Source of the DNA: Pogona vitticeps
Lineage: Eukaryota; Chordata; Lepidosauria; Squamata; Agamidae
DNA length: 64,000 bases
Assembly: GCF_051106095.1 (NCBI RefSeq)
Contig: NC_135793.1
Location: forward strand, 6,833,001 to 6,897,000
Direction: 5' to 3'
Numbering within the stretch: position 1 is the stretch's first letter; every line of letters starts with the position of its first letter. Made by a program: the position numbers and the translations under genes. The notes under the pieces were generated by a model. The model was not told the DNA's origin and did not search any database. It worked only from the letters and a program-made list of their open reading frames with translations. Positions 33,601-44,737 of this stretch are shown one piece after another.

Positions 33601-36600
33601 ATGTGCATTTTTAAAAAGGCTTTGGGATTCATAGACTTACAGAATTAGAAGGGGCCCCTAAGGCCATCCAGTCCAGCTCAAGGCCAGAATCCCAATCAAA
33701 GTACTGTATATCTAACAGATGACCGTCTTTCTCTTTCCTCTAAGCCCACCTGGACATCCTACAGATGTGGAGGACTCAAATTCGCATCACTCCAATAGGG
33801 ATGAAAATGTTAGGAGTTGCATCTCAAAACATCTGGAGGATTCCAGTTTTGGGGGGACAAATTTCTTCTGGCCACTCTTTAACTCCTGTTTTTCAAAACT
33901 GCGAGTCAATGTAAATGCAGGGCTCACAGAATGGCAATCCTACTCCAAAGTATATTATTAAGGTGCTGGATTAAAAGGTCACTTACCTGGCTGAGTCTTT
34001 TTAAAAGTTTGGTTCCAATGCCCCAGCCTGCCAAACAGTGCAAGAAAGGCTCAGTGATCAGACCATCCATTCTTCTGAACAGAGCAGCTTATACATATGA
34101 GGGGAGCCCTAACTTATAGAATGGTGCAATTATTATAGACACTTTAAAAAAAAACTATTTTGATGGAACTGAATACCTATAGATAGATGTACCAAATCAA
34201 AAACCCAGAGAAAATGGGAAAATTCATCATAACGAAGGATGTTGGGCGTTGGAGCTTTGCTATCGAGCATAATGATTCCCAACCTTGGACCCCCAGATGT
34301 TCTTGGACTAAAACTCCCAGAAGCTTTCACCACTTGCTGTGCTGGCCAGGATTTCTGGGAATTGCAGTCCAAGAACATCTGGATTACCCAAGGTTGGGAA
34401 GCAATGACCTAGAAGAAGGCTGCAGAACCAGTGGTTTCTTCATATAGTTCAGGAAACATTTCCATCCTCCGGAACTCCTCTACTCCGGTCACTTTGCTAC
34501 AGGCCATAGTTATGAATTATTCAAAGATAAAAATGAGGTATTCAGGGAAGAGGGTGTTAAAGATTCTGTAAAACTTCCGTGGTGTGTTGACAATGAAATG
34601 CTGACTTTGTAGTGCTATTTTCAGAACAACCCATGTGTTATGTTATGTCTCTTTTTGTTCCTTAAAGAATGGGTATCGTTTATTTTCTGGATACGAAATA
34701 CAGATTAAAAATAACTATTAAATATGCCAGCAGCAGGGAAAGGACAGATATTTGAGTTTATTAGATATAAAATGGAATTAAATCTCAGTGTCAACTATCC
34801 AGGGGAATAGCCCGGCAAGTTAAATCAAATAAAGCCATTTAATTATTATATTTGAGTTCATGATGTCACTTAAGAGGCTGAATGCCAGTCAGTGTTAAAA
34901 AGTATTGGCTGTTTTTTTTTTAAAAAAGAAGCCACTTGAAAGAAAGAATGAAAGAAAATAATGGCACTAGTTCTGTCATTTTTTTTAACTTCCCACTTGG
35001 CTGTAATTTGTAAGCTACCAGGAAATATATTGAACTGAGGAATTCTTAATTTTTGAAGTGCTAGGTAGTTCCCTATTCAATGATCTGCATGCACTGCTAA
35101 TTACAGAGATTTTATTCTATGCCTCACTCTCCCCCCCAAAGATATTTTGAGCAATCAACATGGCCTTCCCACTGCTTCATGATAACTCTTTGATGTCAAC
35201 CGAAGTAGGAAATACAAACTGATTCCCCCCCCCCACTTTGCCCCTGTAGACCCTGCCATCACCCTTGAATGCTTGGCAAACCCAACAGCATCTAGAAAGC
35301 CATAAGTTCTCTTGTAGAGGTGTTGCTGCATGGAGATTTGAACCCAGACCTTCCTCCATCTGAGTAATGCAACTCATCCATTGCACCCCATTACCCCTCA
35401 CTTTATAATGCTTTTATTAGGAAAAAGGCCACGAGCAAGAAGCACAATCATTACCTCTAAATTCTTCCGTGACATAGAAGTCTTCTAAGTACAGTATCTT
35501 GCCAATCCAGGTGTCATATGTGAAGTAATACATAGCAAAGCCCACAATGTCAGCAGCTGAGGAGAAACACATATGTTGTGTGAGGAAATACTCTTATCAG
35601 CATGAATGTAGCTAATAGAGTACAGAATAGAGTACATAAAGCTATCAAGCACTTACAGAGTACTGATTTAATGGGTGAAATCTAGAAGTAAGTCACAACT
35701 AGAGTAGGCCCATTGAATCAATGGAAATTACAGAGGAGTTGACTCACCAAATTCCCCACTGATTCAAAGGGAGTAACTTGCAGCTGAATTTCAGCCAATC
35801 TTTAATCCTGTTTTAAAGACAAGCTAGGTATAGCAAAAATGCACTACTAAAAGTTGCTGTGTTGAGTTTCAAGTGTCGCTTATCCACTGTCTGAAAATAT
35901 TTAAAATATTAAAAGAAAAATTCTGGAAATACTATATTTATCCATGTATAAGACTATACTTTTGTCTAAAATCTTTAGACTAAAAATTGAGGGTTGTCTT
36001 ATACATGGAAGTAAGCTGAGGAGAGAACAAAAATAAGTGGAGGGGAAAGCAGGGATCAAAGTGATCCTGCAGCGCTTTGATCCCTGCTTTCACCTCGACT
36101 TGCTAAACCCCACTTAGATTTATTAATTTTGGGTTAGAAAAGTGGGGGCGGGCATCTTATACATGGGGGCGTCTTATACACGGAAAAATACAGTATATAT
36201 TTCTAAAGTTGAAGTTACCAGAACTGGTCACTAGAGAGAGGCAGAGACCACACTATGTGTAGCATTTGCTGTTAAAATAATGTTCCCTATAATCAGTGTT
36301 TTCCAGCATTTGTTTTTTGGGGGGGGGGCTTGGAACTGTTCCCCCCATAGATAGAGGGGTCCTACTGTATTTAGTTATGCAAGCTTTCTTTGACTGTAAT
36401 ATTTATTTCCCTTTACTCTCTTTGTATACTATTTAGCGATGGTGTGTTTGGTAATCATTTGTCCTTAAGCTGTTTTAAAATTGCTTTATACTCTGTTTTA
36501 CACTGTATTAGCTCTGTTGCCCTAGAAAATCACTTAAAAGAGTGTATTAAACAATTGAAGCAAGGTAACTAAAAACAGGATCTAAAGGCTTAGTTCGGGT

Positions 36601-37525
36601 TCACATGAGACCAGCATGGGCTTCATGAGAATGAACATCCATCCATTCATTCTTGTTGAGGAGGGTGATCCCTTGAATGAGGGATACCCAAAATGCTGTG
36701 TCCTCAACAGCCTTGCACAGCACTTGCAGAGTAAATCCATCTCACATTGGATCTTCCTCTTTTCCTTGCTGCTTCAGATCATTATTATTGTCCTTTCCAT
36801 CCACCTTCTCATGAGGTGCAGAAGTATGACAAGAGAACTGTAGCCCGACTGTTATTTTCCTACCTCTGGTGTAGGGCTCAGACGCCCCCAAGACCCCTTC
36901 CAATCCTATGATTTCATGTCTTCTTATCTTATCTGAAACATTAAACGAAGGGTGGGCAATTTTCCCTTCTTGCCCATATGAGGAGCATCTGCTCGTGTTG
37001 CAGAACCAACAGTGATCATTGCTTCCAGTTTGGATTTAAAGCTATTTTGGGCCTTAAAAGGGAGAACCACATTTCAAGAAATCATCTGCCATTCATCAGC
37101 GCTGAATGTCTTTTTAACGTCTTAGCCCGCAGATTTAAAAAACACTGTACAACTTAATTTACCATGTACTTGTCCTGTAAACCAAGGCCATTTCTAATGT
37201 ATAATCCACCGTGGACTTTTCTCTGCTGAGGAGAAAGCACCAGCCAAAATTATTCCAACAGGCCAAAGGGCCCCCCACCCCACATCACCCCACTTTTGAA
37301 GCTAACCTGCCAATGGCCTTTCGTCTTGACTTTTTACTTCTGCCAGTAAACAGTGGAAGCACGGGCGCGATCCAAAACCGTCTCGAAGTAAATCTGAAAA
37401 TGTTAAGGCAACCAAATGAAAATTAAGGCTCATCTTAAAATAGGAGAGATTGGGGTGGACTGGAATTGCTTTGCCATCACCCTCTCTGCAGAAACGGCAA
37501 CTTTGGCATATTAGATGGACCAGTG

Positions 37526-37565
<40 letters not shown>

Positions 37566-40475
37566 AGTGGTTAGTTGGGGGTGCTCTTTGCCAACTACAA
37601 GCGGTTTCACACCCAAAAAATATCTGAACCTAGTATAACAATTCAACAGCCAACAACCACCTGCTCATGTAGCTTTTGGCCAAGGCAACACAAACAGGAG
37701 ATAAAACTGTTAGAAAAATCTCTCAAGTCAAAGAGGGGAATAAGATCTCTGCATGTTGTTCACTAGCATCGGAGCTAGTTGATAATATTTCACAGCCTGA
37801 GGAGATGCACAATGTGGTAACCCCATCCCATTACATACACACACACACACACACAAGCTAGAAGTATAGGTCAAAATGGCCTCAATACGGCTAATAAGTC
37901 CATTTCCTTCTGTGCACCTGGGAGGCAGCAGTGTACTTTAGAACAAGCTGTACATCACCCACCAGTGCGCTCAGCCGTGTTTAACACCTGAGGCAGCTAT
38001 AAAAACTACCTGATGGAAGGGTTGGCCCCACTGAAGCTTGAAGAAGCCACATCACTTTGTCCAATGGAGGGACCAAAGAGAGCTAGAATCTCCTCCTTCG
38101 GCATTTGTCATTTCCCTACCGTTCAAAGTATACATTAGAGATCTCTCTGCACTTTTAAATGCATGTTTTGTTTAAATCAAGGGATCAGGATTGAGGAGAT
38201 GAGAACAGCCATGGAAATGACCGCAACCCCTTCCTGCCTTTCAGGGGCTTTCCTCCCATGGCAAATGCCAACTCTAGAGGAAAGGTTTTCCTCAGGATTA
38301 CAAAAGAGACGAAAGGTTATAATAAGTTTTCTATCTGGCGGCTCTCTGTGAATTTCCAGCTGTGTGAGGTTGCCAGGTTGAATGACCGAGATCTATCTGG
38401 ATGGATGGATGGATGGATGGATGGATGGATGGATGGATGGATGGATGGATGGATGGATGGATGGATGGATGGATGGATGGATGGATGGATGGATGGATGG
38501 ATGGAAGGAAGGAAGGAAGGAAGGAAGGAAGGAAGGAAGGAAGGAAGGAAGGAAGGAAGGAAGGAAGGAAGGAAGGAAGGAAGGAAGGAAGGAAGGAAGG
38601 AAGGAAGGAAGGAAGGAAGGAAGGAATTTTGGGACCCAGTGGGACAGGTGGCACCGTCCCCCACTCACTCTGTCCTGAGGAACAAACACAAGCCCTCCAT
38701 GAAGGGGGGGGAACACTAAAGTTATGTTCTTTTTTTATAAAAAGGAAAATGAATTGAGATGGGAGGTGTTGCTTATTGGCCAAACGTTCACTGGTAGGTT
38801 CGCCTCCAGCTTTACAAATTTTGGGGTGTCCTGGGACATTGCTCCATTTCCTCCACCCTAGTTGCTGCCCTGAAGGTGGAGTGTTCTAAAAGTAACACAC
38901 AAGGGTTTTTTTCTTTACCTGTTTCTGTTATTTTGACCGCATCAGGCATTTCTTCATAAGCAGCTAGTTCCTGCCAAGAGAAGAAATAAGAAGGGACGAG
39001 AAAGGCAACAATGGGCTCATGTTACAGGAAGCCAGATTTCAGCTGAAATATCAGGGGGAAAAACTTCCTAACTGTTAGAGCAGTACAACAATGGAATCAA
39101 TTACTTCAAGAGGTGGTGAGCGCCCCAACACTGGAGGCCTTCAGGAGAAATTTAGACAACCACCTGGTAGATAGCCTTTGATTTGTATCCCTGCATCGAA
39201 GTGGGGGTGGACCTGATGGCCTTTATAGGCCCCTTGGCTTCATGATTCCATGAATACCCCTCCCTCCTCCCCTTTGATTAGCACGTTTCACTGTCTTTAG
39301 CTTGTATCAGTTGTTTTTCTAGCATTTGTGGAGAGGCAGGGGGCTGTGCAGGCTCTCGGTGCAGAATAGATTTCTATCCAACCACGTTGGCTGAGAAATC
39401 CTTTTTCCTACTATCTGTGTTCTTCTTTTAACCTTTGAACCTGTGAAGATTGCGTAACCGTAAGTAAAGGCACATGGTTCCTTTTTACCAGAAAAAAAAG
39501 TGTCAGCGTGATGATTTCCCAAAGTGCTAGTTGGACTTGGGAGCCTTGTAGCTAATTCTAACTCTTGCTGTGCTTCAATTGTGCAAATAAGGGAAATTCA
39601 GACAAATTCCTATTTATTCTAAAATTCTAAAGCTGTAGTTTTAAAAGGGAATGACAGTTATTTATATTGTCCATATAATAACTGCATGCCATCAAGTCAA
39701 TTTTGACTTCTGGCAGTCCTTTTCAGGGTTTCCTATGTAGGAAATACTCAGAAGTGCTTTACCCTTCCCTTCCTCTAGGGGCAACCTTGGGACTGGGCAG
39801 CTGGCCCAAGGCCACCCAGGCTGGCTCTTCTCCCTGGAAGCACAGCAGTGGGGAATTGAACTCCCAAACTCTCTGAAACCACTGAGCTCTCCAGCCATTC
39901 CTATACCAGCTATAATTTTTAGTATTTCTAGCCCCCCCCCACAAACTTTGGGCAACCGAGGGAGGCAACCATTCTTTCTAAATTGATTTTATATACAGAA
40001 TGCCTTTCTTTTTATGGGTGAATACACAAGGTCATGTCAAATTTACAGAAGCATACCAATAAATAACTATACTTGATTACTAAAATTGCTGTTAGCATTG
40101 GTCTTACAACAAGGTTTTTCATGGACCGCATTGAATTAAAAAGTGACACATTTAATGTGAACATGTCCAGATCATCTTTCCAAGTCCTGGTTGGCCCGAA
40201 TCCAGCAAGGTCCCCTTACTCTGCCTTTGCCAATCCATGACCCTTCAGATGTGTTGCACTACAGAGTCTGTCATCTCTAGCCGTGCAAGTTCCCTCGCAT
40301 GACGAGGCTTGAAAGCCAACCGTTCCAGGGGCTGAAGGAAGGCTAGGAAAAGCTGAGTTGGCTGGCTCCCTCCCACTTCCACCTTACGTACTTTGATGAG
40401 ACGCAGGATGTCCGGGCAGTCCCGTGGCTCTGCTGGACGGACCTGGAAGTGCTTCACGAGGTTAGCGTGTGACAT
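30656..40475 (-). CDS. SATL1: SATL1, spermidine/spermine N1-acetyltransferase-like (5 exons)
   Basis: GNAT-family enzyme of the SAT1 type, which transfers acetyl from acetyl-CoA to spermidine or spermine in the cytosol. Exons in transcript order: 40475-40392 ('[19 protein letters not shown]'), 38970-38919 ('[17 protein letters not shown]'), 37393-37307 ('DLLRDGFG', 'CFHCLLAEV'), 35556-35455 ('[17 protein letters not shown]', '[14 protein letters not shown]') and about 30875-30656 ('[13 protein letters not shown]', '[16 protein letters not shown]', end MASEE). Boundaries match SAT1, and exons 1-4 join in phase. The Tyr before 'MRRGASD', the general acid in SAT1, is present. Exon 5 is odd: where SAT1 has the CoA loop (FGIGSEI), this copy has a run of nine C's, and the only AG (30877-30876) puts the rest out of frame. 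Either a real break or a homopolymer error. The start gives no long N-terminal extension like human SATL1. Position convergent to APOOL favours SATL1 over SAT1. Confidence 0.85.
31003..31112. mobile_element. Palindromic hAT MITE, shortened
   Basis: 'caatggttctcagccttggg' and 'acccaaggttgggaattatt' are inverted ends; 'gatgttcttggacggcagct' is matched by 'cagtccaagaacg'. Same family as 24063. Confidence 0.7.
31180..31427. mobile_element. Palindromic MITE (GGCCAAAATC family), copy 2
   Basis: Right end 'gcaacaagattttggcc' is the inverse of the 6773 copy's left end. Internal 'ccattgattcaaatgggcct' is mirrored by 'gcccacttgaatcaatgg'. Best preserved copy in the window. SATL1 intron 4. Confidence 0.7.
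32055..32636. mobile_element. Palindromic retroposon, long copy with spacer, 10-bp TSD
   Basis: Same arm sequence as 7155 and 19425, but here the inverted arms (about 150 bp each, from 'gtggttgttgtgg' to 'ttggtgtttgttgga', and inverse) are separated by about 280 bp of unique interior. Direct duplication AACGGTGTGT at 32045-32054 and 32637-32646. The right end carries the extra 'gatcctggccgtgaaagc' segment that was at the left in the other two. This is the most complete copy and shows that the short ones lost the spacer. Confidence 0.75.
33175..33250 (-). mobile_element. CR1-like tail, minus strand (degraded)
   Basis: 'aaaagggaccccatagatca' and 'tctagtccagccc' resemble the inverse CR1 3'UTR seen at 26423 and 33630. 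Confidence 0.45.
33630..33722 (-). mobile_element. CR1 LINE 3' tail, minus strand
   Basis: 'cagaattagaaggggcccct' and 'aaggccatccagtccagctc', then 'atcaaagtactgtatatcta'. Parallel to 26423-26522 in order and orientation. Confidence 0.7.
34266..34406. mobile_element. Palindromic hAT MITE
   Basis: 'gattcccaaccttggacccc' and 'acccaaggttgggaagca' are inverted ends; 'gttcttggactaaaactccc' mirrors 'attgcagtccaagaac'. Confidence 0.75.
35230..35410 (-). mobile_element. Degraded tRNA-derived SINE, minus strand
   Basis: 'gagatttgaacccagacctt' (inverse B box) and 'gcaactcatccattgcaccc' (inverse head) are visible; the body is eroded. It ends only about 45 bp past SATL1 exon 4's donor. Confidence 0.45.
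35670..35800. mobile_element. Palindromic MITE (GGCCAAAATC family), partial copy 3
   Basis: 'gtaagtcacaactagagtag', 'gcccattgaatcaatgg' and 'gaggagttgactcacc' match the centre of copies 1 and 2. Both ends are lost. Confidence 0.55.
35932..36193. mobile_element. MITE with TA target duplication (TATAAGAC ends)
   Basis: Left 'ctatatttatccatgtataa' and right 'cttatacacggaaaaatacag' are inverted repeats extending to GTATAAGAC/GTCTTATAC, flanked by TA on both sides. An internal second copy of 'gtcttatacatgg' lies near 35995. TA duplication points to Tc1/mariner or pogo mobilisation. Confidence 0.7.
36245..36370. mobile_element. pogo/Tigger-like fragment, relative of window start
   Basis: 'ccacactatgtgtagcattt' to 'agaggggtcctactgta'. 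Matches 1-115 in the left half and the end. Confidence 0.45.
37530..37562. repeat. (GA)n microsatellite
   Basis: About 16 GA units in SATL1 intron 2, about 140 bases upstream (transcript sense) of exon 3. On the transcript strand it is a pyrimidine (TC)n tract. Confidence 0.95.
38397..38626. repeat. Compound tetranucleotide microsatellite (GGAT)n(GGAA)n
   Basis: About 108 bp of GGAT repeats passes at about 38505 into about 120 bp of GGAA repeats, the second probably arising by one base change and expansion. All frames stay open, giving the illusion of W-M-D-G or K-E-G-R repeat proteins; none is real. In SATL1 intron 2. Confidence 0.97.
39033..39252 (+). mobile_element. CR1 LINE 3' end, plus strand
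   Basis: 'gccagatttcagctgaaata', 'aaaaacttcctaactgttag', 'caatggaatcaattacttca', 'gtggacctgatggccttta' and 'gattccatga' follow the CR1 3' end consensus in order. About 220 bp. Confidence 0.85.
39675..39905 (-). mobile_element. tRNA-derived SINE, minus strand, near full length
   Basis: 'catcaagtcaattttgactt', 'gggcagctggcccaagg', 'ggggaattgaactccc' (inverse B box), 'ccactgagctctccagcc' (inverse head). Confidence 0.8.
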
Positions 40476-40889
40476 AGTGGGCGCTGGAAGCAGCAGGGTG
40501 GTTAATCCGGTCCCACCTGGGAGCTAGACTCCTGTTGAGCCTTTGCTTGGGGGCCTTCTTCCTTCACCATCTCAACGGGCTTATCCCGAGACAAGGTAAA
40601 GGAAGAAAAAGGAAATAAAAACAACCCCCCCTTCCCCAGTCTGTTTTCTCGCCCCCTTTTTACAAAACCAGGGACTTATCTTTTTAACCCCCTGCTACTG
40701 CTGGTGGTGGTGATTGGTTTTCCTTGTGCTTCAAGGGGTGGCTAAGCCATCATGGGCTTGTCTTGCAAAGAGTCACAATGGGGTCCACATCACAATTCTT
40801 ATAATAAATGTTTGAGGATGTAATGGCAGGGAGGCTATCTACCCTCAAGCTTGCTTAACTACATCCTTCTATGAACAAAAGTGTATTTG

Positions 40890-40965
40890 ATGGTTGTTGT
40901 GGGTTTTTTGGGCTCTTTGGCCGTGTTCTGAAGGTTGTTCTTCCTGATGTTTCGCCAGTCTCTTA
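40890..40965. mobile_element. Half copy of the palindromic retroposon
   Basis: One arm only: 'gatggttgttgtgggttttt' to 'gatgtttcgccagtctct', ending abruptly where the second arm would begin. Confidence 0.7.
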
Positions 40966-41655
40966 AGACTTAAGCCCTAACATATATTCGCCACCTCTCC
41001 AGTTTGGGTTTACATATCATCCCATTCTGAATCCTGAATCCTGTGCTTGTGTATGAACGTAAAACTATGTTTGACAAAAAGCACGAGGGAATTGAATCAT
41101 AGCCGCTATGCTGGAAAGTTCTAACTCTCAATAAGACAAGGCTATACAGTGTGACGTAGTTCAGGTGAACTGTAACAGCAGGAAGTACAGTAGGAGTTCC
41201 CCCCCCCCTTGTTCAGAATATTATCTGAAGTGCAATAATAATTACTCAGAGAAGATTTGCTGAAGTAGTAACCCTGTAGACTCCGTGGAGTCACACGGAG
41301 AACTTGGGACCTTGTCATGAAAACCAGTGAGGGGAAATCTGCTCATCTGGTTCCCCCCCCCCCATGTTTTTCCCCCTCCAAATCCCAGGTTCTAAGCCAA
41401 ATATGAAGAAATTTGGGGGACTCAAATTTTCATTCTTGAAAAACCAATTGAAATGAAATTCTCTCCTCTGAACAGCACCCGCATCCAATGGATTGAGCCA
41501 CTCCCAAATGTTAAGAGGACCATGTTGTAACCACCTGCCATGTCAGTGACACAGTAAGTGAGCCTCTCACATATGAAGTGCTGGTAACCTTCATTCACCC
41601 CTGTTGTGCTTGAATACACAGGGGTTCAAAGCAACCACACTTTTCAATCATTCTA

Positions 41656-41700
41656 TCAACCAACCAACCAACCAACCAACCAACCAACCAACCAACCAAC

Positions 41701-41741
<41 letters not shown>
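41656..41741. repeat. (CCAA)n/(ATCA)n compound microsatellite
   Basis: About 45 bp of CCAA units passes into about 40 bp of CAAT units. Confidence 0.95.
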
Positions 41742-41990
41742 TACATTTGGGGTCTCTAGCCCATTAGTATGCATACATCTAATATTTAAAGTAGATGGAA
41801 GCAATTAAAACATTTCAAGATAGCTAAAACAGTATAAGTTAATAAAAACATGTTATCCATACATTATTAATATTATATACAATCAGTCAATCTTTATTTG
41901 CGGTCTCTGACCCGATAGGATACATACATGTAATATTTAAAAGAGATTGAAGCAATTAAAACATTTCAAAATAGCTAAAACACTTTTTAA
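41735..41990. repeat. Tandem duplication of a 110-bp segment
   Basis: 41741-41835 ('ggggtctctagcccattagt', 'gcaattaaaacatttcaaga') recurs at 41890-41985 ('gcggtctctgacccgatagg', 'gcaattaaaacatttcaaaa'). Each copy is preceded by a 'caatc' tract, suggesting the microsatellite and repeat were duplicated together; probably a LINE or SINE 3' end. Confidence 0.65.
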
Positions 41991-42824
41991 AAGGGAATCA
42001 CACAAAAGCCTTTTGACTCTGTTCCGTTTTGTTTTCTCCCTCACCTGAGTCTTTTAAATCGCTCGTCATTTTCATCCTTAATGGAAGAGAGCATGAAGCA
42101 GAAGGTAGATTGCATAAACGTCTACCCCTCTCCCTCCTAGTCCAGCACGTTCCTCATGCTTTGCTCCGTTTTAAGAACTGGGCAAATTATAATAGAAATT
42201 TGAGAATTTGATGAATTTGTATTAAAATTTTAGGATTTGGTGAATCGTTTTTAAAATTTGAGAATTTAGTAAATTCTTATGAAACTTTGAGAATTTGGTC
42301 AATTCCTCTCTTTAAAAAGGAACTGGAATGAAATCTCTAATAGAAACATCTTCTTCCATAGGAACTGTCCTAACCTTTATGACTGCACACGGACACATGC
42401 CGAGTTTCCTGATCTGTGTGTGGTCTCAGATGGGTAAATAAACAGAAGGCAGAGAGTTTGGGAATTTGGAAGCAGGAGAAAACTGCTGTTCTGGTTTGTT
42501 CCTTGCTCACAAAGAGCTTGTGAAATCCTTTCTCATTTTTAGATCTCGAACCTTTAAGCCCTCCCTTTTTCGATAATTCTCAAAGGTCTGGAACAACTCT
42601 CCTTCAAGGAAATGTTGGGGGCTTTGGGAGTTTAAAAAATGTTATTTCCATCCTTATTCAGAAGGCCAACATCCCCCTATATATAGGGGGTGTTTTTATA
42701 CCACTATCATGGATCCCTTACAAGTAAGCAGTTCAGGAAGGATCCAGGATAACAGCATATAGAATGATGCGGAAATGGTGGCTAGTAGGAGATTTCCCCC
42801 CCATCTCTTGTAATATAATGATAA

Positions 42825-43022
42825 TCATTGCCATCAAGTCATTTCTGGCAGACATTTCAGTGTTTTCTAGATAGAGCATGCTCAGAAGTGGTTGACCATT
42901 CCCTTCTTCTGGGCCCATCCTCGGATTGCGCTGCTCGCTCAGGGTGACACAGGCTGGCTGCATTTGCAGGAGGCAAGTGGAGAATCAAACTCCCAACTTC
43001 TGGCTCTCATAATAACACTAGA
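42825..43022 (-). mobile_element. tRNA-derived SINE, minus strand, degraded
   Basis: 'tgccatcaagtcatttctgg', 'gggtgacacaggctggct', 'agaatcaaactcccaact'. Same family as 39675. Confidence 0.65.
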
Positions 43023-43794
43023 TCCTGGGTCACGGCTGGCTTTACTATTGATAAAGTAAAGTGGAACTTAGGTATCATAAATAGGCAGCCAATGGACTAA
43101 ATAGGCTTGACCCCGTACGCCTCTTCTTAGGTTGTTAAGAAAGGGATTGGAGCCGGGAGACTTTGCCTCGTTGTCTTGTTGTGTGTTCATTGCACTGAAA
43201 TAAACGTGGCATAGAATTTATGCTCAACATCACAAATCCAGCTAGTAATCTTAATTCTCAAACTGTTTTGCTGTTCACAGACTCCTTGAGATGTCATTGG
43301 GTTTTGTTAATTTATCAGTTATTCAGTCTTTCCCCATAATAATGACAACATACATCAGTTTTGACAAATATTGGCAAAACCTTTTGAGGAGGTCCCTTAA
43401 AAAAAAAAAACAGCAACAACACACACCTTGTGAAAAGCATATTACAATTGTGGAATCACTCCAGTTAGGTCAATCCTGAAGAAGTTAATTAGTAATTGAC
43501 AATAAGAAAAGATGCTGTAAAACAGGTGCAAAATCCAGAACCTTTGGCCTGGCATACCAGGAAGAATCAAAAATGAAAAGTGGCAGATCAGTAACCCAGG
43601 AAACGAAGTCAACTCTTGTCCTGACGCGAGCTCCACAATGTCGGCTTCCCTCACCCTCTGGACACTTCTTTTTTTGTTGTCACGCAGTTGGCTGACCACT
43701 CAAGCAAGAGAGCGTAAGAAACATTTGATTTTGTAAGAATATTTGGTGTTCATGCTAGCAGACTGCAACAGGTTAGAGTTGTTGTTGTTGTTTA

Positions 43795-44122
43795 GTTGTT
43801 TAGTTGTGTCCAACTCTTCGTGACCCCTTAGACCAGAGCAAACCAGGCTCTCCTATCTTCCACTGTGTTGTGTCAAATTCATGTTGGTTGCTTTGATAAC
43901 ACTGTCCAACCATCTCATCCTCTGTCATCTGCTTCTCCTCTTGCCTGCACACTTTCCTAACTTCAGGGTCTTTTCCTGGGAGTCTTCTCTTTTCATGAGA
44001 TGGCCAAAGTCTTGGAGCCTCAGCTTCAGGATCTGTCCTTCCAGGGAGCACTCAGGGTTGATTTCCGTCAGAATGGATAGGCTTGTTCTCCTTGCAGTCC
44101 AGGGGACCCTCAAGAGTGTAGG
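43795..44122 (-). mobile_element. BovB LINE 3' end, minus strand
   Basis: 'gttgtgtccaactcttcgtg', 'caaccatctcatcctctgtc', 'gcttctcctcttgcctgcac', 'cagggtcttttcctgggag', 'gatggccaaagtcttggag', 'ctcagcttcaggatctgtcc' and 'ctccttgcagtccaggggac' follow, in order and at high similarity, the 3' region known from BovB elements of ruminants and squamates. The 3' end lies at about 43795, next to TTG repeats. 5'-truncated to about 330 bp. Confidence 0.88.
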
Positions 44123-44554
44123 GCTATTAAACAGGAGTATTTGATTTGGGAATCCATATTTAGTAAAGAAATAATGAAATAAATAAACTAGAAAGTGACG
44201 TTTATTTCTTCAGGGGATCCATTCAATAAGGGTGAATAAACTTTTATGTTTGCTTACAGAAGCCCTAGTGTGACTACCATGTGTGTGGCAATTGGCTGGC
44301 AACCATGATGGAGCAGGTCCGTTGAGTGGAGTGGCCACATCCTTGTAACAGGGGGAAATAAAAACTAACTAGCTTTCAAGGAGCCATGTGCAGTTGACCA
44401 AGCAGATACTTAGGAAAAGCAAGAGATGCCAAGGCTGCCAAGGCTGGCCATGTTTAAGACCCATGTATCAAGAAAATTGCCAGCTGTTGCAATAAGCAAA
44501 AGATCTATAGCTGTAGGAAGCAGATCAAGAAGGAAATAGCAGGCATTCGTTGTT

Positions 44555-44737
44555 ATGTGCAGACACGTCAGAACTGACTGATAATGACCCTAGTAGGGTT
44601 TTTAGGTAAGTGAAATATTGAAGGAGTGGTTTTACCAATTCTGCTCCCCCAATGAGCTTCCATGGGAGAGCCAGGAATCGAACCCAGGTCTCCCGAATCC
44701 TAGTCTATTACTCCATCCACTACACCACATTAGGTAT
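44555..44737 (-). mobile_element. tRNA-derived SINE, minus strand
   Basis: 'cacgtcagaactgactgata', 'aggagtggttttaccaattc', 'gccaggaatcgaacccagg' (inverse B box), 'gtctattactccatccacta' (inverse head). Family of 23750 and 25290. Confidence 0.7.

Noticed and set aside
38258-38783. Open frames on both strands reading W-M-D-G, K-E-G-R or F-L-P-S repeats, over 100 residues
   Set aside because: They are translations of the GGAT/GGAA microsatellite, open in all frames, and start and stop in unrelated intron sequence.
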